Shown here piece after piece: positions 6,363 to 14,396 of a DNA stretch of 64,000 bases. Source of the stretch: Clostridia bacterium (GTDB lineage Bacteria > Bacillota > Clostridia > Christensenellales > CAG-138); contig JAFWJN010000002.1 in NCBI GenBank assembly GCA_017514685.1, positions 1 to 64,000 on the forward strand, written 5' to 3'. The notes under the pieces are model-generated. The model was not told the DNA's origin. It did no database searches and saw only the letters and a program-made list of their open reading frames with translations. Both the position numbers and the translations under genes were made by a program. Every line of letters starts with the position of its first letter. Within the stretch, counting starts at the first letter, position 1.

Positions 6363-8293
6363 GTCAATGATCCCTCGTCAGGCGGTAAAGAATCACGGTA
6401 AATCCCTTCCAGACGCACATTACCTCTAGCCATAGGAAGGATTCTTTCAAAAGGAGGTATTTCCCCCTCTACAGAGTCACATAACCAGTCCATTTTCAAA
6501 ATCTCTTCCGGTGTAAACAGTCTTTTTCCATCACTCTTTACGGTTCCGTCCTGTGCCACAATTTTACGGAAAAACGGCAATAAACTTTCACCTGACAGTT
6601 CTTTTTTCAAAAGCTCGGCCAATGAACGTATGCCTTCCGGAAGCTCATCGTTCAGAATAATCTGCACGACGCCGCTATGCATTCCCCACCAATAATTCAC
6701 TGCATCCGCTCCGCTTCTGAATGCATTATCTTCCCAGTGTCCCTGAAGGATGTCTCTCAGCAGTCTTGCATAAAATTCACCCCAGTTCCAATAAGGAGCC
6801 GCCAAAGGAGACAGTGTTCCGTCGTTCTCAATCCGGTTCAGTCCCCAGTTCTCCTGTGGTCTGCCTGGAATTGGAAGATCCCGGTTTGAGACGATATCCA
6901 CATCATCCTTCCGAATGACTTCCATAGGGTTCTCTTCTTCGCAGGACCAGCGAAGGCAGATCCTCGATCTTGGATTGGTCAGCTTGGCACCTAACGCGAA
7001 GGCATTGATACCCGCGGGAACTCCGAATATCGGGCTGGAAGCAATATATCCAATCCGGTCTTTTTGCGTCATCGCGCCCGCAATTGCTCCCGAAATGAAT
7101 TTTGCTTCATAAATACGGCTGTAATATGTTCGTACACCAGGATAGGGCATGATAACCGAACAATTCAGAATTTTGACATTTGGATAAGCTGCCGCTGCTT
7201 TTCTGCAGGCATTGATCAAGGAAGGCGTTGTTGCAAAAATCACCTGGGCGCCTTCTTCCACTGCTTTAGCAAACAATTGATCAGCCGTCTCTTTCTCCGA
7301 GACCACATATGATTTGGCTGAAATTTGATCCGTTAGAATGTTCTCCGCATATCTGCGTCCTTCCTCATGCGCAGCCACCCAGTCACTTGTCAGCGGAGAT
7401 AATGCATGGATGAAAGCAACATTCAGATGATCCGGCAGAAAAACGGCATCAACGATCTTCGTCAGCACGCTTTTTTCTTCCGGCTCTTTTTCCAGAGATA
7501 CGGAAACTGCGGCATCGACTTCTGCCGCTGCTGCTTCGATCGCTGCCTTCATGCCTTCCGGAGACATTTCGCGGATTTCTTCTTCCGAATAAGTTTCAAC
7601 CGTTTTCAAAAAAGCCTGATCCAGCGTCATTCCGCGCGGAAGAGCATCCGCGTTTACTTCTTTTCGGAAATAATGATAAAGATTCTTAACCTTTAGCTGT
7701 TCCTCTGCTGACCATCTGTGTTCCGGTGTGAATCCAAATGCAGCGCTCAATCTTCTGTATTCTCCTCTTTTGAAAAACTGAAAATCATACGTTTTGCTGC
7801 AATGGAAAAATTCCAAAAACTCATAATATACAGATGTTTCTTCACTGTCATCCCAGGGAGGTACGATTCGCAGGACCGATGCGGTAATCGTAGGCGCGCC
7901 AAAGTAACGGAGCACGCTGACCCGCTTATTCCCTTCCTGCACATAGAAATTTCCCATATATTCATAGCAGCGGATTGGATCACGGATTCCTGTGGAACTT
8001 AAATGGGCATCGCAAAGGCTGATCCATTTCATTCCAAACTCCGTCTCTTCATATAATAGCGGCATAAAGTCTGATGAAAAGGCGGTCATTCGTCCGGCGG
8101 AAACGGTCCCTACGATTCGCTCAATCGGTATTTCGTGCATACCGACTTCTTCTCTCCCTCCGATGGGCTTGCTCGCAATAATCTCATCCAGAACCTTAAG
8201 ATAAGGAGAAACCCCTTTCCTTAAGTCTTCATGATACCGCTTATTTCCACGCTTTCGGGCATTTCTATATTCGTTTAATGCATCATTTATCAT
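6359..8293 (-). CDS. ParB-like domain fused to a BMP/PBP1-type ligand-binding domain, cytoplasmic
   Basis: 644 residues without signal peptide, lipobox or membrane segment. An N-terminal ParB/sulfiredoxin-like region (about 45-150) contains 'IPIERIVGT' and 'QEGNKRVSVLRYFGA'. A linker rich in Ala and Glu follows, then a BMP-type periplasmic-binding fold (about 290-510, 'LNVAFIHAL', 'YEAKFISGAIAGAMTQKDRIGYI') and a C-terminal tail of about 130 residues. BMP proteins usually bind nucleosides as lipoproteins outside the cell; here the fold appears to act inside, perhaps as a sensor. No clear ribosome site precedes the ATG at 8293. The gene has its own consensus promoter and is coupled to the phosphoesterase gene. 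Confidence 0.75.
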   Translation of the reverse strand: MINDALNEYRNARKRGNKRYHEDLRKGVSPYLKVLDEIIASKPIGGREEVGMHEIPIERIVGTVSAGRMTAFSSDFMPLLYEETEFGMKWISLCDAHLSSTGIRDPIRCYEYMGNFYVQEGNKRVSVLRYFGAPTITASVLRIVPPWDDSEETSVYYEFLEFFHCSKTYDFQFFKRGEYRRLSAAFGFTPEHRWSAEEQLKVKNLYHYFRKEVNADALPRGMTLDQAFLKTVETYSEEEIREMSPEGMKAAIEAAAAEVDAAVSVSLEKEPEEKSVLTKIVDAVFLPDHLNVAFIHALSPLTSDWVAAHEEGRRYAENILTDQISAKSYVVSEKETADQLFAKAVEEGAQVIFATTPSLINACRKAAAAYPNVKILNCSVIMPYPGVRTYYSRIYEAKFISGAIAGAMTQKDRIGYIASSPIFGVPAGINAFALGAKLTNPRSRICLRWSCEEENPMEVIRKDDVDIVSNRDLPIPGRPQENWGLNRIENDGTLSPLAAPYWNWGEFYARLLRDILQGHWEDNAFRSGADAVNYWWGMHSGVVQIILNDELPEGIRSLAELLKKELSGESLLPFFRKIVAQDGTVKSDGKRLFTPEEILKMDWLCDSVEGEIPPFERILPMARGNVRLEGIYRDSLPPDEGSLT

Positions 8294-8356
8294 TTTTGAT
8301 TATCTATAATATCGAAATTTCCAAAATTTCGAAACTTCCTTTTTTTAATTTTCGGC

Positions 8357-8385
8357 ATTGTATCACCACTAACCAGTAATGTCAA
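8357..8385 (-). promoter_or_regulatory. Consensus promoter of the ParB-like/BMP operon
   Basis: TTGACA (complement of 8380-8385) and TACAAT (complement of 8357-8362) have a 17-bp spacer. Confidence 0.8.
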
Positions 8386-8485
8386 GATTCTTATATAATC
8401 TGAATGTTTTTTCATAATGGACAAAAAAATGGATATTTTTCGGTCGAAACATATGCAAATATTGTATAAAAATTCGATTTTTTCA

Positions 8486-8514
8486 TTGACAACCTGAAAA
8501 AACTGTGTTATGCT
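8486..8514 (+). promoter_or_regulatory. Promoter of the metQNI attenuator and operon
   Basis: TTGACA (8486-8491) and TATGCT (8509-8514) have a 17-bp spacer. The transcript would start near 8521, about 45 bp before the leader-peptide start codon. Confidence 0.8.
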
Positions 8515-8566
8515 TTGCGCATCGTAGATAAAGCGATACATTCTTGAGGATCGGAGGACGCAGGTG

Positions 8567-8656
8567 ATGGCAATTCTGTCGAAAGTATTCTCTATGGCTA
8601 TGTGCATGCGAATGATGCGGACCGTAAGTTGCCGGATCATGCGTTTGTGTGTCTGA
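8567..8656 (+). CDS. Met/Cys-rich leader peptide of the metQNI operon
   Basis: A 29-codon ORF with its own ribosome site (GGAGG at 8553-8557, 9 nt before ATG) and a TGA at 8654-8656. Seven of 29 codons are ATG (codons 1, 10, 12, 14, 16, 17, 25) and three encode Cys (13, 22, 28); codons 10-17 hold five Met and one Cys. It ends 29 bp before a terminator stem and sits ahead of a methionine transporter operon. This fits a regulatory peptide whose slow translation under Met (or Cys) shortage changes RNA folding. The peptide itself probably has no function. A GTG directly before the ATG is a possible alternative start. Confidence 0.75.
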   Translation: MAILSKVFSMAMCMRMMRTVSCRIMRLCV

Positions 8657-8688
8657 AAACCTCACGCTAATCGATCAGCAATTCACGG
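8622..8688 (+). promoter_or_regulatory. Predicted antiterminator helix of the metQNI attenuator
   Basis: CCGTAAGTTGC (8622-8632, leader codons 19-22) pairs with GCAATTCACGG (8678-8688), 10 of 11 positions including one G-U. The helix continues with GATC (8635-8638/8673-8676) and GCG/CGC (8641-8643/8665-8667). Its 3' end takes three bases (8686-8688) of the terminator 5' arm. A ribosome held at Met codons 10-14 leaves the 5' arm free and allows this fold; one that reaches the stop codon disrupts it. Confidence 0.55.
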
Positions 8689-8716
8689 AAGCCGCAAAAA
8701 ACGGCTTCCGTTTTTT
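8686..8716 (+). terminator. Attenuator terminator upstream of metQ
   Basis: CGGAAGCCG (8686-8694) and CGGCTTCCG (8702-8710) form a perfect 9-bp stem followed by TTTTTT (8711-8716). It lies after the leader peptide and 44 bp before metQ. Confidence 0.85.
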
Positions 8717-8759
8717 ATATAATAATCAATTTCAATAGAAATAAAAAGGAGACCCTATC

Positions 8760-9614
8760 ATGAAAAAACTCATTTCTCTTGTTCTTGCACTTGTTCTTGC
8801 CGCTTCTCTGCTGGTAGCCTGCTCTTCCGGTTCCGCATCCAAGAGTTTGACAATTGCTGTCCCGAACGATACCACAAATGAAGCTCGTGCGCTTCTTCTT
8901 CTTGAAGCCAACGGTCTGATCAAGCTGAAAGCCGGTGCGGGTATTGCCGCTACCAAACTGGATATTGTCGAAAATCCTTACAATATCACAATTGAAGAAA
9001 TTGAGGCTCCTCAGCTTCCGGCTCTGCTGAAAGACTTTGATTATGCAATCATCAACTGCAATTACGCTCTCGGCGCGAATCTGAATCCTGTTAAAGATTC
9101 CCTGATCATTGAAGGTTCTGAATCTCCTTATGCGAATATCCTTGCTGTCAAAGCCGGAAATGAAAATGAGCCGAAAATCCTTGCTCTCAAAGCCGCTCTG
9201 GAAAGCAAACAGGTTGCAGACTTTATTGCTTCAAAGTATGACGGCGCAGTTATTGGAACAGTAGAATCTCCCACAGACGGCTATGACGCTTCCATCGACT
9301 ATGACGCCCTGAACGGTGTCAAAATTTCAGTTGCAGCTTCTCCCACACCTCATGCAGAAATCCTTGCCATTGCAAAAGATATTCTTGCTGCAAAGGGAAT
9401 CACGCTTGATATCGTTGAATATTCCGATTATGTACAGCCGAACCTGGTAGTTGATTCCGGAGAAATCGATGCAAACTATTTCCAGCATGTTCCTTATCTG
9501 GATGATTTCAACGCAGAAAACAAAACAAATGTTGTATCCGTTTCCGCAATCCATGTTGAACCTCTCGGACTCTACGGTGGCAAGCAGAGCAGTCTTGACG
9601 CATTGAAAAAATAA
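8760..9614 (+). CDS. metQ: Circularly permuted methionine-binding lipoprotein (MetQ/NlpA family)
   Basis: A 284-residue lipoprotein with signal peptide and lipobox 'LLVAC' (Cys21). The usual MetQ order is first segment ('PHAEIL...YVQPN...QHVPYL...SLDEL') then second segment ('AVPNDPTN...RALLLL...ENP...NYAL...SPYVN'). Here the order is reversed: residues 29-165 hold the second segment ('IAVPNDTTN', 'ARALLLL', 'INCNYALG', 'ESPYANI') and residues 187-284 the first ('TPHAEILAIAKDIL', 'YSDYVQPN', 'FQHVPYL', 'SLDALKK'). A linker (about 166-186) joins the old C and N termini, and the break falls exactly at the SLDELK/DG junction. Residues corresponding to Met-contact positions seem kept (Arg43, Asn101, Tyr224, His243). 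AAGGAG precedes the ATG. The frame is intact and is followed by metN after 1 bp, so this is a functional-looking gene and not a broken one. Confidence 0.93.
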   Translation: MKKLISLVLALVLAASLLVACSSGSASKSLTIAVPNDTTNEARALLLLEANGLIKLKAGAGIAATKLDIVENPYNITIEEIEAPQLPALLKDFDYAIINCNYALGANLNPVKDSLIIEGSESPYANILAVKAGNENEPKILALKAALESKQVADFIASKYDGAVIGTVESPTDGYDASIDYDALNGVKISVAASPTPHAEILAIAKDILAAKGITLDIVEYSDYVQPNLVVDSGEIDANYFQHVPYLDDFNAENKTNVVSVSAIHVEPLGLYGGKQSSLDALKK

Positions 9615-9615
9615 T

Positions 9616-10623
9616 ATGATTACCCTAGAAGGTCTTTCAAAAACCTTCCGTACCGCCGACGGCACCGTGGAGGCACTGAAAAATGTGTCTCTCACGGTCA
9701 ACGACGGTGATATCTATGGTATCATCGGCATGTCCGGTGCGGGAAAAAGCACTCTCGTAAGATGCATCAACCTGCTCGAGCGACCCACGGAGGGAACCAT
9801 CCGGATCGACGGGCAGGATCTTTGTGCGCTTTCCGAGAACGAGCTGCGTTCTGTCCGGCGGGAAATTTCCATGATTTTTCAAAGTTTCAATCTTCTTGCG
9901 CAAAGGAACTGTCTGAAAAATATCTGCTTCCCGCTGGAACTTGCAGGAGTAAAGAAAAAAGAAGCTGAAGCCCGCGCGCATGAGCTGCTTGAATTTGTCG
10001 GTCTACCGGACAAAGCGGATTCTTATCCTTCACAATTGTCAGGTGGTCAAAAACAGCGTGTTGCAATTGCGCGTGCCCTTGCTACCGATCCGAAGGTGCT
10101 GCTCTGTGATGAAGCCACCAGCGCGCTCGATCCGAAAACAACGCACGATATTCTTCAGCTGCTCCGCGATCTGCACAGCAAACTCGGATTAACCATTATC
10201 ATCATCACGCATCAGATGAGCGTTGTAGAGGAGATTTGCTCGCGGGTCGCCATCCTGGATAATGGTTCTGTTGTAGAGGAAGGCCCCGTGGAAACCGTCT
10301 TTTCCGCGCCAAAGTCTGATGCAGCGAAAAGACTTGTTTTCCCGGATGGTTATGAAGCTCTGCCATATGTTTCCGGCAGCGAAAAACGGCTTCGCATTGT
10401 TTTCCGCGGAGCCAGTACAACATCCACTCCGCTCATTGCGCAAATGGCTATGGAAAAAGGAATCCTCGCAAGTATTCTTGCCGCTTCCATCAAAACGATC
10501 TCTGATAAAGAATACGGTTCAATGGTGTTGGAAGTCCCGGACAAAGCTTCTCTCGACGCTGCTCTATCCTATCTTTCCGGAACTCCGGATATTGTTGCAG
10601 AGGAGGTAGTTTCGAATGAATAG
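9616..10623 (+). CDS. metN: Methionine ABC transporter ATPase with NIL domain
   Basis: A 335-residue ABC ATPase that powers methionine import. Walker A 'GMSGAGKST', signature 'LSGGQKQR', Walker B 'VLLCDEATSALD' and 'ITHQ' switch His are all present. The C-terminal about 80 residues ('RIVFRGAST', 'YGSMVLEV') form the NIL (ACT-like) domain, which in E. coli MetN binds methionine and inhibits transport. It starts 1 bp after metQ with no clear ribosome site, implying translational coupling, and overlaps metI by 8 bp. Confidence 0.96.
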   Translation: MITLEGLSKTFRTADGTVEALKNVSLTVNDGDIYGIIGMSGAGKSTLVRCINLLERPTEGTIRIDGQDLCALSENELRSVRREISMIFQSFNLLAQRNCLKNICFPLELAGVKKKEAEARAHELLEFVGLPDKADSYPSQLSGGQKQRVAIARALATDPKVLLCDEATSALDPKTTHDILQLLRDLHSKLGLTIIIITHQMSVVEEICSRVAILDNGSVVEEGPVETVFSAPKSDAAKRLVFPDGYEALPYVSGSEKRLRIVFRGASTTSTPLIAQMAMEKGILASILAASIKTISDKEYGSMVLEVPDKASLDAALSYLSGTPDIVAEEVVSNE

Positions 10624-11311
10624 TTTTTTGTTTGAACCTCTTTCTGAAACATGGCGCATTGTTTCCAGTGAATTTCCATTTGCCATTTGGGAGACTCTGT
10701 ATGCAACGGTTCTTTCCACCGCTCTCGCAATCATTCTCGGCCTTCCGCTCGGGATTCTTCTGGTTGCGGGCGAAGAGGATGGTGTCCTACCTCTCCCGAA
10801 ATGGCTTCTGCAGGCATTGAACGTCATCATCAATATCCTTCGATCCGTTCCTTTTATCATTCTGATGATACTTGTCATTCCTCTCACGCGTCTCCTGGTC
10901 GGAAAGGCTTATGGAACCATGGCCTCCGTTGTTCCTCTTGTGATAGCTGCTTTTCCGTTTATTGCCCGGTTGGTGGAAAGCAGTCTCCGGGAAGTGGATC
11001 CAAACTTAATTGAGATGGCCCGCAGTATGGGCGCAACGCCATTCCAAATTATTACCAAAGTAATGTTGCGCGAAAGTGTTCCGTCTTTAATCTCCAACTG
11101 TACTATCGCAATTACAACCATTTTGGGTTATACGGCCATGTCCGGTGCCGTCGGCGGAGGCGGACTCGGTAAACTTGCGATTACCTATGGTTATAACCGG
11201 TATATGTATGGTGTCATGGCTGTTGCGGTCATTCTTCTTGTTGTTATGGTCCAGCTCTTTCAAATGATCGGAACAAAAACAGCCACCCGTTCTGATATGA
11301 GAAAAAGATAA
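10616..11311 (+). CDS. metI: Methionine ABC transporter permease
   Basis: 231 residues with five to six hydrophobic segments and the permease coupling (EAA) motif 'EMARSMGATPFQI' in the loop that contacts MetN. Typical MetI length is about 215-230. GAGGAGG sits in the end of metN before the ATG. It is the last gene of the metQNI operon. Confidence 0.95.
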   Translation: MNSFLFEPLSETWRIVSSEFPFAIWETLYATVLSTALAIILGLPLGILLVAGEEDGVLPLPKWLLQALNVIINILRSVPFIILMILVIPLTRLLVGKAYGTMASVVPLVIAAFPFIARLVESSLREVDPNLIEMARSMGATPFQIITKVMLRESVPSLISNCTIAITTILGYTAMSGAVGGGGLGKLAITYGYNRYMYGVMAVAVILLVVMVQLFQMIGTKTATRSDMRKR

Positions 11312-11323
11312 TTTTAATCTACC

Positions 11324-11358
11324 AAAAAATACCGACTCGATTTGAGTCGGTATTTTTT
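11324..11358. terminator. Bidirectional terminator after metI
   Basis: AAAAAATACCGACTC (11324-11338) pairs with its complement at 11344-11358 around a short loop. A and T tracts on both sides allow use in both directions between converging genes. Confidence 0.9.
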
Positions 11359-11371
11359 CTTTTCTGCATAA

Positions 11372-12259
11372 TTAGTTGACGGGTACTCCTGCAGCGCTGT
11401 CCAATGGAACCAGCATTCCATGCAAGACCGTACGTGCGCTTGCAAATTCTTTTGAGCAAGTGGATAACATTACATACTTTGCTTCCGGATCCAATTCAAC
11501 ATCTGCTTTTACTATGGAACGCTCCTTGGTGACCTTAATATATTCCGTCAGATCCTCCCCCGGTCCTGAGATCAACGCATAAGCCTCAGAAGAGGCCGAA
11601 ACCGTATAAACGGAGAATAATACAACCTTATAGTCTTTTTCCGGTGTCAGAATATACATAACAGGATGTTCATCAAAGAAATCCTGCTTTTTCCAGTTAT
11701 CCAAAGTATAGAACATCGCTCCGTTGTTCGTGTGGTGTCCATAGATAATGGTGTTATAATCCGCAAAACCCGTTGCATTTCGATAATCGATAAATATTGC
11801 TCCCGCGGAGCTTTCAGACCGGTCGTATGCATGTGCTATATAATAAAAATTGCTTACCAGATTGTGTAAAACCGGATAATTGATTCTGGAATCTTCACAG
11901 TAAATCCAAGCAACGATTTCTTTATTGATTTTCTTCAAAGCATCAAAATCAATCTCTATCGGAGCATACTCGGGAATTATCTTCTCTTCCAGCATCTTCG
12001 AATCATCCGTTCCGACGGATGGTTTATCAGCGGAAGCTTTTTCTGCATTTTCCGGATTCTTCTCTTCGGGGTCGATTACCTTTATCTCCCCGTTTTCAGG
12101 CGCAGGCACACTTGCTTTTTTCACAAACTCGTTTGCCGCCTTATCATATAAAGCATCTATGTTGCGATAATTAATCAGGATCTGCGCAACTTTGATTCCC
12201 GAAAAAACAAAAACGCCGATCAGCAGGATTATGAGAATGATAAGTAAGGCTTTTTTCAA
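11372..12259 (-). CDS. srtB: Class B sortase
   Basis: About 295 residues: N-terminal membrane anchor, a charged Pro/Glu/Asp-rich linker (about 40-100), then a sortase domain with catalytic His in 'IIYGHHTNNGAMF', Cys in 'LSTCSKEF' and a following Arg ('ASARTV'). Sortases cleave a sorting signal and attach the protein to the wall. The Cys motif and the spacing fit class B. No substrate with a sorting signal was seen in the window. Start: TTG at 12259 is chosen because GGAAAGGA lies 10 nt upstream; a longer form from a TTG at 12310 is possible. Confidence 0.85.
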   Translation of the reverse strand: MKKALLIILIILLIGVFVFSGIKVAQILINYRNIDALYDKAANEFVKKASVPAPENGEIKVIDPEEKNPENAEKASADKPSVGTDDSKMLEEKIIPEYAPIEIDFDALKKINKEIVAWIYCEDSRINYPVLHNLVSNFYYIAHAYDRSESSAGAIFIDYRNATGFADYNTIIYGHHTNNGAMFYTLDNWKKQDFFDEHPVMYILTPEKDYKVVLFSVYTVSASSEAYALISGPGEDLTEYIKVTKERSIVKADVELDPEAKYVMLSTCSKEFASARTVLHGMLVPLDSAAGVPVN

Positions 12260-12355
12260 AACGAGGACATCCTTTCCAATATTGATACCTATCCTAACGC
12301 TGTGAACCAATTATATATGAGAATATTTAAAAAATCAATTCTTGCAAAAAAGAAA

Positions 12356-12390
12356 AACATCATCGGTACTGATTTCCGATGATGTTCTTT
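12356..12390 (-). terminator. Terminator downstream of arcC
   Basis: AACATCATCGG (12356-12366) pairs with CCGATGATGTT (12376-12386). Flanking A/T tracts would serve leftward transcription best. Confidence 0.7.
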
Positions 12391-12412
12391 TCCTTGGTAA
12401 TATGCTTTCTGA

Positions 12413-13339
12413 TTATGGAGTAACTTTTGTTCCGCTTTCTCCCTGCAGTGCTCTGGCCGCGTTCTCAAGAGATGCTATAATTGCTTCTTTCCCTGTTTTC
12501 GCAAATGACATGGCAGCCTGTACTTTCGGCAGCATTGATCCGGGTGCAAAGTGTCCTTCCTCAATATATTGCTGTGCTTCCGCACATGTCATGCTTTCAA
12601 CTGCTTTCTGATTCGGTTTTCCATAATTGATCATAACTCTGTCTATGGCAGTGAGAATAACAAGTTCATCAGCGTCGACCAATTCCGCAAGCTTTGCGGA
12701 TGCGAAATCTTTATCAATAACTGCGGGCACGCCAACCAGTTTTCCATCTCTCATCGCTACCGGAATTCCTCCGCCGCCAACCGTTATGACCACATGTCCT
12801 GCATCAATCAGGGTGTTAATCATCTCTTTCTCCACTACATCTATTGGCTTGGGGCTCGGAACTACCTGTCTGTAACCTCTTCCGGCGTCCTCTACCATCG
12901 TATATCCTTTTTCCGCCGCTATTTTTTCTGCCTGTTCTTTGCTGTAGAAAGAGCCGATAGGTTTTGTCGGATGAGAAAAAGCCGGATCCTTTTCATCTAC
13001 AAGAACCTGTGTTACAACAGTAGCAACTGATTTTGAAATACCTCTTGCGCGCAATTCATTTTGAATGCTGTTCTGAAGATGATATCCGATATATCCCTGG
13101 CTCATTGCCCCGCATTCAGGGAAGGGCATATCCGATTTGATTGCCTTTGCATTTGCTGCGGTTGACATTGCCAGATTGATCATTCCCACCTGAGGTCCGT
13201 TTCCGTGCGCGATTACTACCTCATTACCTGCTTCAATCAAGTCGACAATCGGTTTAGCAGTCTGGGCAACCAGTTCCATTTGTTCATAAGGCGTATTGCC
13301 AAGCGCATTTCCTCCAAGTGCAATCACCAGTTTTTTCAT
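12413..13339 (-). CDS. arcC: Carbamate kinase
   Basis: A 308-residue amino-acid-kinase-fold enzyme that makes ATP from carbamoyl phosphate, the last step of the arginine deiminase pathway. Signatures: 'IALGGNALG' at the N terminus, 'AHGNGPQVG', 'VGGGGIPV' and 'VIDKDFASAKLAELV'. ATG 13339 has GGGAGA upstream; the open frame beyond it is not used. arcA (16414-17625) and arcB (23196-24182) lie nearby but are not in one operon with it. Confidence 0.95.
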   Translation of the reverse strand: MKKLVIALGGNALGNTPYEQMELVAQTAKPIVDLIEAGNEVVIAHGNGPQVGMINLAMSTAANAKAIKSDMPFPECGAMSQGYIGYHLQNSIQNELRARGISKSVATVVTQVLVDEKDPAFSHPTKPIGSFYSKEQAEKIAAEKGYTMVEDAGRGYRQVVPSPKPIDVVEKEMINTLIDAGHVVITVGGGGIPVAMRDGKLVGVPAVIDKDFASAKLAELVDADELVILTAIDRVMINYGKPNQKAVESMTCAEAQQYIEEGHFAPGSMLPKVQAAMSFAKTGKEAIIASLENAARALQGESGTKVTP

Positions 13340-13436
13340 CCGCAGATTTCTCCCTTTCTTCAGAAGCGTGGCTTTCAAAAATTCAGCCTTCCTAAAAATT
13401 TTTCTGATTTCATTATAAAGCGATGCGCCGCTCTTG

Positions 13437-14012
13437 TCAATCACTGAGCGGCGCATTACCTGATTTCATTAGTTTTTCCATCACTCTGTAAAGAGGCGTA
13501 AACAGTGCTAACATAATCGCAAAGTTCCCTATGATATGCGCTATATCGTAGGGGATTTCCGCAACCAAATATGCGAGAATTCCACTTCCCGGGAACATAT
13601 CCGAAAACAACAGTTTCAAAATCAGAATATTGATTCCGCTGAAAATCGGAACGAAAATCACAGAAGCGAATATAGCCCAGGAAATCGCATTCGTTTTGAA
13701 CACCGGTTTCAGAAGAACCGTCATTACCGATAGCAACGGCCAAATAATACAATAAAAGATGTACCATGTTGGTCCGAATCCGTACCGCAGCCCTTCCTCA
13801 AGAAGGAAAATCGCTACTGGAAATAATGTTTTCCAGCCGAAAACCACCGAAAACAAAATAATAAAGAAAGTTACACATTCAACATTCGGTATCGGCCCTA
13901 AAATGATCTTCCCTGCAATGATAATCGGCGCACAAAGTGCAAGCATGATCATCTCGCGGATATTTGCATGATTCAGCTTATTCGTAGATGTACCATTCGA
14001 ACGTATCGCCAT
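13437..14012 (-). CDS. ECF transporter S component-like membrane protein, probably for corrinoids
   Basis: A hydrophobic protein (191 residues at most) with about five to six membrane segments and the compact form of ECF substrate-specificity (S) components ('GPIPNVECVTFFIILFSVVFGWKTLFPVAI'). The start is uncertain: ATG 14012 overlaps the upstream lipoprotein gene by 35 bp, while the ATG at 13952 (20 residues in) would shorten it. It follows a DUF4430 lipoprotein under a cobalamin-type riboswitch, so corrinoid uptake is the likely role. The ECF energizing module is not in the window. Confidence 0.75.
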   Translation of the reverse strand: MAIRSNGTSTNKLNHANIREMIMLALCAPIIIAGKIILGPIPNVECVTFFIILFSVVFGWKTLFPVAIFLLEEGLRYGFGPTWYIFYCIIWPLLSVMTVLLKPVFKTNAISWAIFASVIFVPIFSGINILILKLLFSDMFPGSGILAYLVAEIPYDIAHIIGNFAIMLALFTPLYRVMEKLMKSGNAPLSD

Positions 14013-14370
14013 CTTCTATTGGAGTTGAATCCACTCCGGTCATAACCATCTCGCCGCTCTTTGTAAATACCCAGTATTTTCCTTTATTGCTATCAGCAAA
14101 ATGGCCGTTGACTGTATCTACGAAAAGACCCCATTCCGAATCGGATCCGGAAATCAATCCTTCCGCCAATAATGCAGCCCCGAGAGTTTCTTCATTTGTC
14201 GAGATTTGAAGGATTTCATCCTTTCCTTCCCAAGTTACCTTGATCGTCAGTTTCTTCGCCGCTTCGGCAGCCGGTTCTTCTGCAGGTTGCGCTGCAGGTG
14301 CGGTGCATGCCGCTATGCTCATCAGCATGATCAGCGCCAGCACCAGAGACATGAGTCTGTTCTTTTTCAT
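13978..14370 (-). CDS. DUF4430 lipoprotein (transcobalamin-C-like domain)
   Basis: 130 residues: signal peptide with lipobox 'SIAAC', an Ala/Pro/Glu linker, then a domain with 'EETLGAALLAEGLI', 'NGHFADSNKGKYWVFTKSG' and 'DGDTFEWYIYE', the pattern of DUF4430, a fold related to the C-terminal domain of intrinsic factor and transcobalamin. ATG 14370 has a strong GGAGG 6 nt upstream. Given the riboswitch ahead and the S component behind, it probably captures corrinoids at the cell surface (inference). Confidence 0.85.
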   Translation of the reverse strand: MKKNRLMSLVLALIMLMSIAACTAPAAQPAEEPAAEAAKKLTIKVTWEGKDEILQISTNEETLGAALLAEGLISGSDSEWGLFVDTVNGHFADSNKGKYWVFTKSGEMVMTGVDSTPIEDGDTFEWYIYE

Positions 14371-14396
14371 TTGTACCCTCCGTACTAAAAATAAAA

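Noticed and set aside
8521..8720. SAM-I riboswitch or Met T-box upstream of metQ
   Set aside because: Neither the SAM-I core (CTTATC...GAGG) nor the T-box (GGTGGTACC) occurs; the leader-peptide attenuator explains the structure better.
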